Positions 17,003 to 26,495 of a DNA stretch of 64,000 nt are shown here, piece by piece. The position numbers were made by a program, and so were the translations under genes. The notes below the pieces were generated by a model. It ran no database searches. It was given only the letters and a program-made list of their open reading frames with translations, and was not told the DNA's origin. The DNA comes from Thiodiazotropha sp040506195 (GTDB taxonomy: Bacteria; Pseudomonadota; Gammaproteobacteria; Chromatiales; Chromatiaceae), in the NCBI GenBank assembly GCA_040506195.1, contig JBEVXH010000007.1, positions 186,001 through 250,000 of the forward strand. The letters run 5' to 3'. Every line of letters begins with the position of its first letter. The stretch's first letter is position 1.

Positions 17003-18043
17003 TCAATCGCTTGGCTTGAAGGCCGCAACTTCCTTGTCCGCCAGGAATTGCAGCTGATGCCAAAGGGTTTCAGGGAGTGGCGCGCTACCCTCAATCAGCA
17101 GCGCCTTTTTTCTCGCCTCGCCATGACCACCAGGGATGTTTTGCCACGCCTGATGCTTGGCGATGCGTTCAATGACCGTCACGACAGCGTCGGCATGCAT
17201 GCCCGGTATTCTTTGGGGATCGCATGCCAGCAGCACCAAACCGCCCTTGGCGGTTTCACCGGTGAACAGCGTGGTCAACATCTCAATCGCCAGGGTCAGG
17301 GCATATTGTCGACGTTGCAGGCCGCTGTCGAGAGTCTGGATGATTTTGCCGTTGAATCTGCCATGTTCGTCGAACAGCTGCTTGAGATCCGCGACAGGTT
17401 CACCCTTGGAAGTCGTCAGCATGACATCCTTCAGATCACCCTCAAAGCCGGACAGCATGGCCAGTATCTGGCCGAATGTTGTCGGTGCCGGCGAGACATC
17501 GGCGATAAAAACCGGTTTATCTTCAAAGGTAGGCAAGGCAATGGCCAGGGGGTTGGTGCCAAATAGTGGCTGACCATCTTTGTGCAGCGACACCAGCGGC
17601 GGACTGGTGGCGAAGCCAACGGCAACAAAACCTGCCTCAGCCAATGGCCTCAGATAGTCACCCACCACGCCGGTGGGGAAGGCATCGATGCAGGCCACGG
17701 CCGCAAAGGGCTGCTCGTCCAGCATGCGTATCAATTGCCGTTGCCCTTCACGCGCCGCCAAATAGCCTAAGCTCTGCTGACACCTGAGATGCAGCAGCCA
17801 GGGCAGCAGCTGTAGCGCTTCCGGGGGTTGGTGCAGAAACCGGCCAAGCTTCTCTCTTAACCAGGGTATGCGCACTACACCGTGAGAATGTTTCCCCCTA
17901 AGCTCGGCATCCAGCAGTTGTGCAGCCGCTTCGTCAACCGCCGCGGCGGGTGTGATAAATTTCGCAAGCGCCAGATGACAGATCCGTTCAACCTCGGACA
18001 CCGGCACATTCACTACCTGCTGGGGTTGAGTCTCAGCAGTCAA
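17003..18043 (-). CDS. Ldh family (malate/sulfolactate dehydrogenase-type) NAD(P) oxidoreductase
   Basis: 346 residues of the type 2 malate/L-lactate dehydrogenase family (ComC, MdcH, YlbC relatives). LRGKHSHGVVRIPWL near residue 50 holds the catalytic His of the SHG motif, and LFGTNPLAIALPT near residue 160 is the NAD-contact loop. It should reduce a 2-oxo acid or oxidise a 2-hydroxy acid. Its start overlaps the pentapeptide gene stop by four bases, an odd pairing that implies co-expression. The substrate cannot be assigned from sequence. Confidence 0.83.
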   Translation of the reverse strand: MTAETQPQQVVNVPVSEVERICHLALAKFITPAAAVDEAAAQLLDAELRGKHSHGVVRIPWLREKLGRFLHQPPEALQLLPWLLHLRCQQSLGYLAAREGQRQLIRMLDEQPFAAVACIDAFPTGVVGDYLRPLAEAGFVAVGFATSPPLVSLHKDGQPLFGTNPLAIALPTFEDKPVFIADVSPAPTTFGQILAMLSGFEGDLKDVMLTTSKGEPVADLKQLFDEHGRFNGKIIQTLDSGLQRRQYALTLAIEMLTTLFTGETAKGGLVLLACDPQRIPGMHADAVVTVIERIAKHQAWQNIPGGHGEARKKALLIEGSAPLPETLWHQLQFLADKEVAAFKPSD

Positions 18044-19500
18044 GTCGATCCTCGCTGTTGATCCGTCAACAACCCTTCGAGATGTTCGACGAAGGCCGCC
18101 AGGTTTCTGCTGCTTTCACCGCTTGCGACTGACAAGGCCTGTTGCAGTCCACTGCAACGGTCACTGTATACAGGACCGGTCACACTATCGAGCTTGGCGT
18201 CATCGAATATAGTCTTCACCAGGCTGGCGCCGAACAGTGAGGAGCCGGTAAGATCCGCATCCGTAAGCACAGCCTGGTTCAATCGAGCATAAACCATCAA
18301 AGCGCCGCGTAGATTGGCGCCACTCAAATTTCCGGCAATATAGGACTGGACCAGAGTTGTCTCGGAAAGATCAGCCTTCATCATCGACATCGATTTAGGC
18401 GGATCTCCGGTAATCATGGCGCGGTAGAGATAGGCGTTGCGTAAATTCGCAAAAGAGAGGTTGCAATCCCGGAAATGGGCGCATCGCGCGGTAAACCGGG
18501 TCATATTCGCATATTGAAAAGAGGATTCCCGCGCGGCCAGGTTCTCCCCGGTTGCCCCACTGAAATCAGTGCGGTCCGCCATACAGTTGGTGAGGAGCGC
18601 ACCATCAAGCTTGCTGCCGCTGAAACGGGCATTTTCAAAACTGACATTCATCAACCGGGCATGTTCAAGGTCAGCCGTCGTAAAGTCGGAGGAGGGCATG
18701 GAGACCGCAGAGATATCGGCCTCACGAGCGGCCAGGCTCTTTGCATTCAGTCCGGAGAGCGTGCAACTGCGGATCCTCAACCCGGGCAGGTTGGCTTGAG
18801 AGAGTGACAAGCCCTCGGTATCGAGGAGACGCTGCAAGGTAAAAGCTTCACCGCTGGCCTCATTAAGCGTGGCGCCTCGCATGTCGCATTTGGTGATCGT
18901 GAGTTGCGAGACCTGGGCCGCAGTCAGGTCGGCGCCGCCCAGGTGGCACTCGTTTATGGTTGAACCCTGCAGGTTACTGCGCACAAACCGCGTATTGTCC
19001 ATGATGCACTGGTAAAAGGTGGTGCCGGCAATGGCGGAACCGGAGAGATCCACGCCGGTCATGAAACAGCCATGGAAAAGACTCCCTGTGGCATCCGTGA
19101 GGTCACGCATGTCCGCATCGGTGAAATCGCAGACCTGAGCGGCAAATGCGTGCATATAGACGCCTCGCATGTTGGCGCGTTTGAGCAGGGTTCTCTCCAT
19201 GCCCGCGCAAACGATGGTTGCGCCGGACAGATTCGCACCGCTCAGATCAGTGCCGTGCAGGACCGCCCGGTTGAGAACCGCGAGGCGCAGGTCGAAACCG
19301 GAGAGGTCGAGTCCACGCAGATCGGCTTCGCGCAGTACCATGCCGCGACCTGTGCGCGCGATCAGTTTATCCGTATAGGCCTGAACCTCGTTTATTGCCT
19401 TGCCGCGATCATCGGCATTGGCCCAACGCCGCAATCGCGATACGGTATCGATTTCAGGGATCGTCGCCTCGATTGAATCAACATTGTCTGACATATTCAT
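18040..19500 (-). CDS. pentapeptide-repeat protein
   Basis: 486 residues, nearly all A(D/N)LxX-type pentapeptide repeats from about residue 55 to 455 (for example LRGLDLSGFDLRLAVLN, LSGANLSGATI, ADLTGSSLFGASL), predicting a long right-handed quadrilateral beta-helix. No signal peptide or membrane segment. Such proteins act as scaffolds or, in the Qnr/MfpA group, as DNA mimics for gyrase; this one is longer than Qnr (about 215 residues) and has no visible Qnr loops, so gyrase protection is not supported. An AGGAGA site precedes ATG 19500. Co-transcribed with the GT41 gene 47 bases upstream. Confidence 0.85.
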   Translation of the reverse strand: MNMSDNVDSIEATIPEIDTVSRLRRWANADDRGKAINEVQAYTDKLIARTGRGMVLREADLRGLDLSGFDLRLAVLNRAVLHGTDLSGANLSGATIVCAGMERTLLKRANMRGVYMHAFAAQVCDFTDADMRDLTDATGSLFHGCFMTGVDLSGSAIAGTTFYQCIMDNTRFVRSNLQGSTINECHLGGADLTAAQVSQLTITKCDMRGATLNEASGEAFTLQRLLDTEGLSLSQANLPGLRIRSCTLSGLNAKSLAAREADISAVSMPSSDFTTADLEHARLMNVSFENARFSGSKLDGALLTNCMADRTDFSGATGENLAARESSFQYANMTRFTARCAHFRDCNLSFANLRNAYLYRAMITGDPPKSMSMMKADLSETTLVQSYIAGNLSGANLRGALMVYARLNQAVLTDADLTGSSLFGASLVKTIFDDAKLDSVTGPVYSDRCSGLQQALSVASGESSRNLAAFVEHLEGLLTDQQRGST

Positions 19501-19547
19501 AGCTTCTGGATTCTCCTAATTGAACAACTATTAGTCGAGGTGATCGT

Positions 19548-21428
19548 TTATGAGCCTTGATTATCGGCCTCTTTGCTGCTGGCTCCATACAGCAACTGCC
19601 AGCCTTTCATAAGGGCCGCTTCTATATTTTCCGCATGCCGCTCATAGTCCATGATAGACGAGTTTTCCACTTCCTTACGCAATGTTCTGCGAATTGAAAC
19701 GAGTCTCTCCTTGTCCCTTGCCAAAGAGAGTGCAATCTCGATATAGCTGTCGTAGTCCTTGGCTATCCATTGCTGTCGGTCTATCGCCGATAAAATCCGT
19801 GTCGAGAGGTTGCTGGCCACGGACTTACCGGCACGAGAGACCAGTGGCAGCCCCATAAGCAGTGAATTGAAGGAGGTGGTTTGCCCATGATAAGGATAGG
19901 GGTCCAATGCAATATCGACTTCATTATGGGAAATTAAGTAGTCCTCGAGCGGCAGTCGCGGGTGGAGTATTATGGATGACTTATCAACATTGAATTTGGC
20001 GAAAATATCCTGGATATGATCCCTCATCAGTTCGTTCTGATAGTCGTCGATGACCAGTCTGATTTTAGAGCCGGGCAGGTTGTGCAACAGCCTTGCCCAT
20101 ATTTCCATAATGGAGAGATCTATTTTTCTCAAGCCATTGAATGAGCCGAAGGTGATATGCCCGTTCTTTATGCACGGTGGCTCCACCAGCGCCGGGAACT
20201 CAAAAAGCGGTTTATAAAGTGTTAGATTCTCGATCGGCAACAGCTGTTCGCTGGAGTTTTCTCTGAGTTTGCATGTCTCGATCAAAGAGCTGTCTTTGAG
20301 TGAAAAATCGATGCTCTCCAGTCCGGTCGATATCGGGAGACCCAGCCATGAAACCTGCATAGGGGCCGGTCTCAGATTGAATAGCGTCAGGCGATTGCCT
20401 GCCGTATGGTTGGATAAATCGATAAGGATATCAATTTTGTCGGCGCGAATCTTTCTCTCCAGCTGCTCATCGCTTAGCAGAATACACTCACACCAGGAAT
20501 CCGCGCGCGATCTTAGTGCATCAGTGATCTCATCGTAGACGCTGTTGTTGTAATAGAAATGCAGCGAAAATCGACCGCTGTCAAAACAATCCAGAATCGG
20601 TTTGAAGTAGAAAGCAATGGCATGATGACGCAAGTCGGCAGAAATAAACCCGATTCTCAGCTTTCGTCCAGGCAGCACATCAACGGCACCCCGGTACTTC
20701 TTCTTGGTCCGCTTGTTGAGTGGTTGGGTTATCGCTTTGACTTGGTTGTAAATCTCGGTCTGATCGTCGTAGGTGTATAGCAGTTGTACGATGTAATTCT
20801 GTTTTGCGATCAAATTGCCAGGATCGATCTCCATCGCTTTTTTCATACAGGTCAGTGCATCGCCCTGTCTGCCTTGGTGCGATAGGGCGTGCCCCAGATT
20901 GATGTAGACCTCGACGGTTTCGTAGCCCTGCGTCAGGCAATGATCCAATGCCTGAATCGCCTCTTCATATCTGTCCTGAAGTATGTAGAGTCTGCTCAAT
21001 CCCACATAGGCAACAAATGCTTGTGGATTAATACTGATCAGGTTTGCATAGTAGATTTCCGCCTTTCTGTAGTCATGAGATACGTTGGTATGGAATTTAC
21101 CGAGCATGTAGTACATGCGCTCATCAGTACAACCTGACATCTCTGCAAGCTTGTAAGATTTCTCCGCATCGGTGTATAGGCCCTTTCTTTCCAGCGCCAC
21201 ACCACACATAACATACCAGCAAGGTTGAGCATGGCCGCTTGACACCGCTTGCCTGAGATTGACCAGGGACTCATCCAGCCTGTCCTGAAGCAATAGCGTT
21301 TCACCGAGCAGATAGAGTGCCTGCGGATTTTTCGGCTCTTTTCTCAACACCCGGGTGAGGAGCTTATGGGCATCACCAAGCTTGCCTTGACGAAGTTTTT
21401 TTTCAGCGTTTTGGAGAGTGTTTGACAT
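19548..21428 (-). CDS. TPR-containing O-GlcNAc-transferase-like glycosyltransferase (GT41/SPINDLY)
   Basis: 626 residues. Residues ~1-240 carry about six to seven TPR units (KLLTRVLRKEPKNPQALYLL; YINLGHALSHQGRQGDAL). Residues ~265-610 form the GT41 catalytic region: LRIGFISADLRHHAIAFYF, PAPMQVSWLGLPISTG, ITFGSFNGLRKI and LDPYPYHGQTTSFNSLLMG are the OGT signatures. Typical bacterial substrates are proteins such as flagellins or adhesins. The ATG at 21428 is chosen because TPR sequence begins at once; the longer reading frame adds 29 residues with no conservation. It heads the minus-strand run. Confidence 0.87.
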   Translation of the reverse strand: MSNTLQNAEKKLRQGKLGDAHKLLTRVLRKEPKNPQALYLLGETLLLQDRLDESLVNLRQAVSSGHAQPCWYVMCGVALERKGLYTDAEKSYKLAEMSGCTDERMYYMLGKFHTNVSHDYRKAEIYYANLISINPQAFVAYVGLSRLYILQDRYEEAIQALDHCLTQGYETVEVYINLGHALSHQGRQGDALTCMKKAMEIDPGNLIAKQNYIVQLLYTYDDQTEIYNQVKAITQPLNKRTKKKYRGAVDVLPGRKLRIGFISADLRHHAIAFYFKPILDCFDSGRFSLHFYYNNSVYDEITDALRSRADSWCECILLSDEQLERKIRADKIDILIDLSNHTAGNRLTLFNLRPAPMQVSWLGLPISTGLESIDFSLKDSSLIETCKLRENSSEQLLPIENLTLYKPLFEFPALVEPPCIKNGHITFGSFNGLRKIDLSIMEIWARLLHNLPGSKIRLVIDDYQNELMRDHIQDIFAKFNVDKSSIILHPRLPLEDYLISHNEVDIALDPYPYHGQTTSFNSLLMGLPLVSRAGKSVASNLSTRILSAIDRQQWIAKDYDSYIEIALSLARDKERLVSIRRTLRKEVENSSIMDYERHAENIEAALMKGWQLLYGASSKEADNQGS

Positions 21429-21884
21429 GGTTCGCAAACTGTCTCGATATAATGGGGTGGTGTATTTAACAGTTGTAGTGGATCTAGTGTAACAGGCTGC
21501 GGGCCGGTCTCTCATTTTAAGCGGGCGCAGTCGGACAAATGCAAATTTATTATATGTTATTATATAGGTAAAACAATAATATATAGTTTAATATTAATCT
21601 TGATTGTAAAGATTAAATCGAGAATGACCGTTAACTTATCGATTGGGGGTTTGACTTACAGGCACACAGGGCCAGACGACTGCCGCCATTCTGCGTCGAT
21701 CCAGTAAAGGAACGCCATTCTGGCTGAAAGGATATTGCAAAAATCGCTGCATGATCACTACACTTAGCCAGCGATTGCAATATGCTTTAATAGACAGCGG
21801 TTAAATGTCTGGGACTGTTCGAAACGAGAGATCAATTGTCAGGAATTGCTATAAAATCACATAGGCGAAAAGAGTCGAAAAAAA
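21429..21884. other. divergent intergenic control region
   Basis: About 450 bases between the GT41 gene (leftward) and the DUF2235 gene (rightward). Very AT-rich around 21540-21620. It must hold promoters for both, but no unambiguous pair was identified and no gene is supported. Confidence 0.5.
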
Positions 21885-22970
21885 ATGAAAAGGATCATAA
21901 TCTGCGCAGATGGCACCTGGAACATCAGGGATCAGCTGGACAAAAAGACAGGGCGGCGTCATCCAACCAATGTAACCAAAATTGCACGTGCCATAAAACC
22001 AAAGGCCGGTGATGGCACATCACAGATAGTCTATTACCATGAAGGGGTGGGAACCAACGGACCTCTGGACAAGGTTACCGGGGGGGCTTTCGGCAAGGGC
22101 ATGGAAGAGAATATCCGCAACATGTACCGATTCATCGTCTACAATTACGAACCCGGCGATGAACTCTATCTCTTTGGCTTCAGTCGCGGCGCATTTACGG
22201 TAAGAAGTCTTGCCGGTTTTATGAACCTGATCGGCCTGATCGAAAAAGACGACGACTATTATGTACCGGAAATGTACCTCTGTTATGAAAAAAGCAAAGG
22301 TCCCGGCTCGGCGGAGTGGGAAAAGGCGTTTCGTAATGTAGAAAACGTACGCCCATGCCCGCCGATAAAACTAGTCGGGGTGTGGGATACCGTCGGTGCG
22401 CTTGGCGCTCCTGGAGTGATTGGACAGATTTTCAACAGGAAAAAATATCAATATCACGATATTGAGCTCAATCCGAATATAGACAACGCCATACATGCCA
22501 TATCGATCGATGAACGACGTAAACCATTCAAGCCTTCGATATGGAAACGTCCCTTATCTTGGCAGGGTGAGGTGCAGCAGGCCTGGTTTGCCGGTGTACA
22601 CAGCAATGTGGGCGGTAGCTACTCTCCCGATGGCCTGGCCAATGAGGCTCTCCACTGGGTGGTTGAAAAGTCGGAGGCGTTGGGCCTTGAATGTGATCAT
22701 GACTACCTCGCCCATTTCCGGCCTTGCTTCAACTCCGTGCTTAACGACTCAATGACCATTCCCTATCGCGTGATGGGACCATTCGAGCGCCAGATCGGCA
22801 ATCATGTTAACGATGGCGAGGTGCTTCATCAATCGGTACTGGATCGCATGCATCTGGCAAAATGCAGATATGCGCCATCCAATCTGAAAGCTTATAACGA
22901 AAATCGGTTGGATATTCCGGTAGTGAATACGACGCGTATCGATCGTGGTGAACCCTGTCCTGACCTGTAA
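21885..22970 (+). CDS. DUF2235 alpha/beta-hydrolase-like protein
   Basis: 361 residues of the DUF2235 (T6SS phospholipase effector Tle1-related) family. IICADGTWN at the N-terminus, the nucleophile elbow LFGFSRGAFTVRSLAGF (GxSxG, near residue 100), and VGVWDTVGALG with WFAGVHSNVGGSY (catalytic Asp/His regions) are all present. No signal peptide. Related proteins hydrolyse phospholipids, but many stand-alone cytoplasmic members have no assigned substrate. No VgrG, PAAR or immunity-like gene lies next to it, so a T6SS effector role is not supported here. It is monocistronic. Confidence 0.85.
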   Translation: MKRIIICADGTWNIRDQLDKKTGRRHPTNVTKIARAIKPKAGDGTSQIVYYHEGVGTNGPLDKVTGGAFGKGMEENIRNMYRFIVYNYEPGDELYLFGFSRGAFTVRSLAGFMNLIGLIEKDDDYYVPEMYLCYEKSKGPGSAEWEKAFRNVENVRPCPPIKLVGVWDTVGALGAPGVIGQIFNRKKYQYHDIELNPNIDNAIHAISIDERRKPFKPSIWKRPLSWQGEVQQAWFAGVHSNVGGSYSPDGLANEALHWVVEKSEALGLECDHDYLAHFRPCFNSVLNDSMTIPYRVMGPFERQIGNHVNDGEVLHQSVLDRMHLAKCRYAPSNLKAYNENRLDIPVVNTTRIDRGEPCPDL

Positions 22971-23820
22971 AGACTGCACCATACTTGCAATGAACAGGTT
23001 TTTCTGCGATGGGATTTGATTCCAATGACCACCTCCTATGTCAAGCGTCGTACTTACACAAAAAAAGGTTTTATACTCTAAACAATAGAAATAAATAATC
23101 TCAATAAAAGATGTGTTGGCGAAATCCAAAATCCATACGGATGTGCCGTCAGGGAAGATTTCGATATCCTAATAGGGTGATCATAGAAGGTAGTGGTTCC
23201 GAGCAGGTATAGTAGGACGCAAACCGTTGGACTGAAAACAGACCTCTACAGCAATAGACGACAAAACAAGAACTGCCAATCAAACATTATTGGATAAATG
23301 ATTTAAACTGATGCTGTAAAAAGCTCGGTTTTGATTGAGTTGAGAATTTACGATGCCAATAACCCGGTAGTTCAGTGGTACAGCGCTACTTGGCCAGTAC
23401 TTCAACCGGCTGCCAATTCAACATCCATGGACCAAATATCTACTCGAGTGGCTGTCTCTTCATAGACCTTCATAGAGCTGTGTGATGGTGTTCCTGTGCA
23501 ACTCGGCATCCCTCGATTATTCGGTTGCCTGCATTCTGCGGATACTGCAGCCTGAGTCTAATGAACAACCGGTGATTTGATACAGCCGCATCCTTGAGGA
23601 ACTTGAGGGGCGTTAGGTTGCCGAGTTGATCCCATCAAGTTCTTTTCGGTTATAACCCCAGTAAAATCATAGGAATAGCGATTTTTTCATTAAATCCCGG
23701 AACCTGCTTTATGCGCTATCAGGCTATTACTGTGCACTTTCAGGATTGCGTGACTTCTCGATGAAGTACTAGCGTGGTGCTATTCGCAAACAACAAGCAT
23801 CGACAGAATGTGTAGGGCAG

Positions 23821-23843
23821 GAATTTGGCATGTCGCCAAATTC
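23821..23843. promoter_or_regulatory. putative operator palindrome upstream of molybdoenzyme operon
   Basis: Perfect 9-bp inverted repeat GAATTTGGC / GCCAAATTC with 5-base spacer, 36 bases before the GTG start. The 11-mer TGTCGCCAAAT at its right half recurs at 54970-54980 upstream of the DUF1302 gene. Confidence 0.4.
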
Positions 23844-23867
23844 GACGGTCAAGCGATTTCACTAGTT

Positions 23868-23873
23868 AGGAGG
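23868..23873 (+). promoter_or_regulatory. strong ribosome binding site deciding a GTG start
   Basis: AGGAGG six bases before GTG 23880; it rejects the longer reading from 23808, which adds 24 non-conserved residues. Confidence 0.7.
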
Positions 23874-23879
23874 CTCAAT

Positions 23880-26495
23880 GTGAGTAGTTCGGAGAGTGTG
23901 GTTCAAAATTCGCTGAAACCCGGAAAGTGGGTACGCTCAACCTGCAAGATGTGTCTCCACTCTTGCACCAATTTGATTCATGTCACCGATGACGGTGTGG
24001 TCAACAAGATCGAGGGCGATCCCACCAATCCGTCGAATAACGGCAAGCTTTGTCCCAAAGGCAATGCAGCCATAATGCGACATTACGATCCACAGCGTTT
24101 CAAGCAGCCGATGAGGCGCACAAATCCCAACAAGGGGCCCGGAGTCGATCCGAAGTGGGAGCCGATCAGTTGGGATGAGGCCTTTGATATCTGCGCTCGG
24201 GAAATCGGTAAGTCATTGAAAGAGGACCCGAGAAAGATCCTGCCTTCACTGGAAGATTTCCAGAAGATGCATATCTGGACCTGGCCGTTATCTTTCGGCA
24301 ATTTCAACTGTTTCCAGTCTGCGGGCACCATATGTGGCGGGGCCTATCATCCTGCCAATGGTTATATTCATGCCTCCTTTGCCTCGATCAATGACGTTAA
24401 ATACTGCAATTATTGGATAAACGACGGTACGGGCGATGGCTTTTCGTCCCATTTGCATGCGGCCGCCTCTTCCTACCATATGGCCAATGCCCGTGTTGAT
24501 CGCGGTATGAAAGTCGTGACCGTAGAGCCGCGGCTTTCCATCTCCGGCGCCAAGTCCGAGGAGTGGGTGCCGATCAAGCCCGCCACGGATCGTCAGTTTG
24601 CGTTGAGTCTGAGCCACGTTCTGATCAATGAAGGGTTGTGTGACTGGAAGTTTCTGAAACAGGACACCAACGCGCCCTATCTGGTCGGTGAGGACGGGCT
24701 TTTTGTTCGTGACCAAGATGGTGAAATCTGGGTGTGGGATGCCGAAGCGGACAAAGCCAAGCTGTGGAATGATGAGACCATTGGTGATTTCGCACTTACC
24801 GGCGAATATGAAATCGCCGGTAAAAAGTGTAAGCCGGCTTTTCAACGATTCAAGGATATCCTGGATGGCTGCAGTCCCGAGGAGATGGAAAAAATCACCA
24901 CAGTGCCGCCGGATACGGTCAGGCACATAGCACGGGAGTTTGCGGAGGCGGCCCAGATTGGCGCGACCATCGAGATCGATGGCCGCACCCTACCGTTACG
25001 ACCGGCTGCATACAATTATTATCGCGGCGCCCAGGGACGCAAAAAGGGCATGCAGGCCAATCACAGTTATAAGCTGGTCAATTTTCTGGTCGGTAATATC
25101 GATGCGCCCGGCGGTCACCTGGGTGTGAACCTGGATGAAAAGACGATTGATTGGACGCGTTGCGAGCCGGGTGAGTGCGGCATGATGAAAGGCGAACCTC
25201 ATCAATTGGGCGTGGTGCCGCCGATGAGTTACCCGCCAAATGAGTACCATTTGTTGAGCTATTTTCCGGTAGGCGTAAATCCACCTCATTTGAATCTCAG
25301 TGTATGGAAGGATCCTGAGCAGTTCGGCATGGATTACAAGCCTGATGTGATGGTGATCTGCCACTCGAATCCGTTGTGGGCAATGCAGGGGCCCCGTGCC
25401 GGCTGGTTCGACATCATGCGTAATATGCGTTTTATCGTTTGCTGCGACATTATTCCCACCGAGACCACCGATTTCGCTGATGTGATCCTTCCTTCCAGCG
25501 ACGTGCTCGAGACCTGGAATATGACCATGATCGAGCCGCCTTTCACCGAAGGGCAGTGTCTTCGTCAACCTGCGGTGGAAGCATTGTACGACACCAAGAG
25601 CGAGGAGGAGATCTTTTACGAACTATCGGAGCGCTTGGAATTGGTCGACTCCTGGAACAACGTCATCAATATGGTGCTGGGATTCCACCAGGTACCGGAA
25701 TTGATGCTTGAGGCCGGCAGGAAATACACCGACAAGGAGATCGCCGAGCGCAAAGGCAAGCTTTGGAACGGCAAGGATATCGACTGGTATATCGAGCACG
25801 GTCACTCTTCGACCTGGCGCCAGTCGAAGAAGGCCTACCGTCCATGGGAAGGGATGCGGCTACTTTTTTATATTGAGGATATGGTCACCATTCGCGAGGA
25901 TCTCAAGGTGAAAATGAAAGAGAAGGGTGTCCCCTTTATCGATCAATGGCCCTGGGACGACTATCAACCCCTACCGACACCGGACCTCGATCCAATTCAC
26001 CAGGAGCCGCCCGAGTACGATCTGTACGGCTTCTTTTTCAAGGATATCCAGATGAATTTCGGTGAGAGTCTGAGTAATCCCTGGATCAAGGACATCGTTT
26101 ACCGTGATCCCGTGCATACCTCAATTCTTTTGAACAACGGGACGATGCAGGCCAAGGGACTGGAGAGCGGCGACATTATCAGGCTTGAGTCGCCTCATGG
26201 CGGTCCCATATATGGTCGTGTCGCGGGTGTGGAGACCATGCATCCCGATGCGGTTGGCGTTTCCAATTCACTTTCACGGATCCGCACGGAAAATCGTGCT
26301 GTTCGCCATGCAGGCGGACATTTCAACGACATGCTGCCGTATGACTTGAAGAATACCGATGGTGTTACCGGTCAACCGGAGACAGCCTGTCGCGTGAAGA
26401 TCACAAAAGTGGATGACTGGCCGGAAAGTCTCAAGCAGGGCGGCACTGTATATCAGATGGTTGATGAGATTGCAAAAGGCAAGGGGGCGCACTGA
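23880..26495 (+). CDS. molybdopterin oxidoreductase catalytic subunit, [4Fe-4S]-containing
   Basis: 871 residues, DMSO-reductase superfamily. An N-terminal [4Fe-4S] site is formed by C22, C25, C29 (STCKMCLHSCTN) and C58 (KLCPKGN). Motifs for bis-MGD binding follow (EPISWDEAFDI; DGTGDGFSSH; VVTVEPRLS; VICHSNPLWAM), and the C-terminal beta domain (TSILLNNGTMQAKGLESGD) ends the protein. C152 in TICGGAYHP is a candidate Mo/W ligand. No Tat motif is seen at either possible start, unlike most NrfD-linked enzymes. It is followed without gap by FeS, NrfD and FdhD genes. Substrate unassigned: formate, polysulfide-type or hydroxylation reactions are all possible. Confidence 0.85.
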   Translation: MSSSESVVQNSLKPGKWVRSTCKMCLHSCTNLIHVTDDGVVNKIEGDPTNPSNNGKLCPKGNAAIMRHYDPQRFKQPMRRTNPNKGPGVDPKWEPISWDEAFDICAREIGKSLKEDPRKILPSLEDFQKMHIWTWPLSFGNFNCFQSAGTICGGAYHPANGYIHASFASINDVKYCNYWINDGTGDGFSSHLHAAASSYHMANARVDRGMKVVTVEPRLSISGAKSEEWVPIKPATDRQFALSLSHVLINEGLCDWKFLKQDTNAPYLVGEDGLFVRDQDGEIWVWDAEADKAKLWNDETIGDFALTGEYEIAGKKCKPAFQRFKDILDGCSPEEMEKITTVPPDTVRHIAREFAEAAQIGATIEIDGRTLPLRPAAYNYYRGAQGRKKGMQANHSYKLVNFLVGNIDAPGGHLGVNLDEKTIDWTRCEPGECGMMKGEPHQLGVVPPMSYPPNEYHLLSYFPVGVNPPHLNLSVWKDPEQFGMDYKPDVMVICHSNPLWAMQGPRAGWFDIMRNMRFIVCCDIIPTETTDFADVILPSSDVLETWNMTMIEPPFTEGQCLRQPAVEALYDTKSEEEIFYELSERLELVDSWNNVINMVLGFHQVPELMLEAGRKYTDKEIAERKGKLWNGKDIDWYIEHGHSSTWRQSKKAYRPWEGMRLLFYIEDMVTIREDLKVKMKEKGVPFIDQWPWDDYQPLPTPDLDPIHQEPPEYDLYGFFFKDIQMNFGESLSNPWIKDIVYRDPVHTSILLNNGTMQAKGLESGDIIRLESPHGGPIYGRVAGVETMHPDAVGVSNSLSRIRTENRAVRHAGGHFNDMLPYDLKNTDGVTGQPETACRVKITKVDDWPESLKQGGTVYQMVDEIAKGKGAH

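Larger units (their letters stand above)
22971..23879. other. long intergenic region with tRNA-like fragment and operator-like palindrome
   Basis: About 900 bases with no supported gene. It contains a degenerate tRNA-like stretch near 23363-23426 that does not fold correctly, and a 9-bp palindrome at 23821-23843 just upstream of the molybdoenzyme operon. A short in-frame stretch near 23580-23610 vaguely resembles a transposase tail but is too short to claim. Confidence 0.45.

Noticed and set aside
18040..19500. Qnr-like quinolone resistance protein
   Set aside because: More than twice the length of Qnr and no matching loop features; only the repeat type is shared.
21885..22970. Type VI secretion effector locus
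   Set aside because: DUF2235 fold fits Tle1 relatives, but no VgrG, PAAR, adaptor or immunity gene lies nearby.
23363..23426. tRNA-like sequence (GGTAGTTCAGTGGTA D-arm-like, TTCAA-like T-loop)
   Set aside because: The D stem has a mismatch, the anticodon stem pairs at only three positions, and no acceptor stem can be formed, so it is at most a decayed tRNA fragment.
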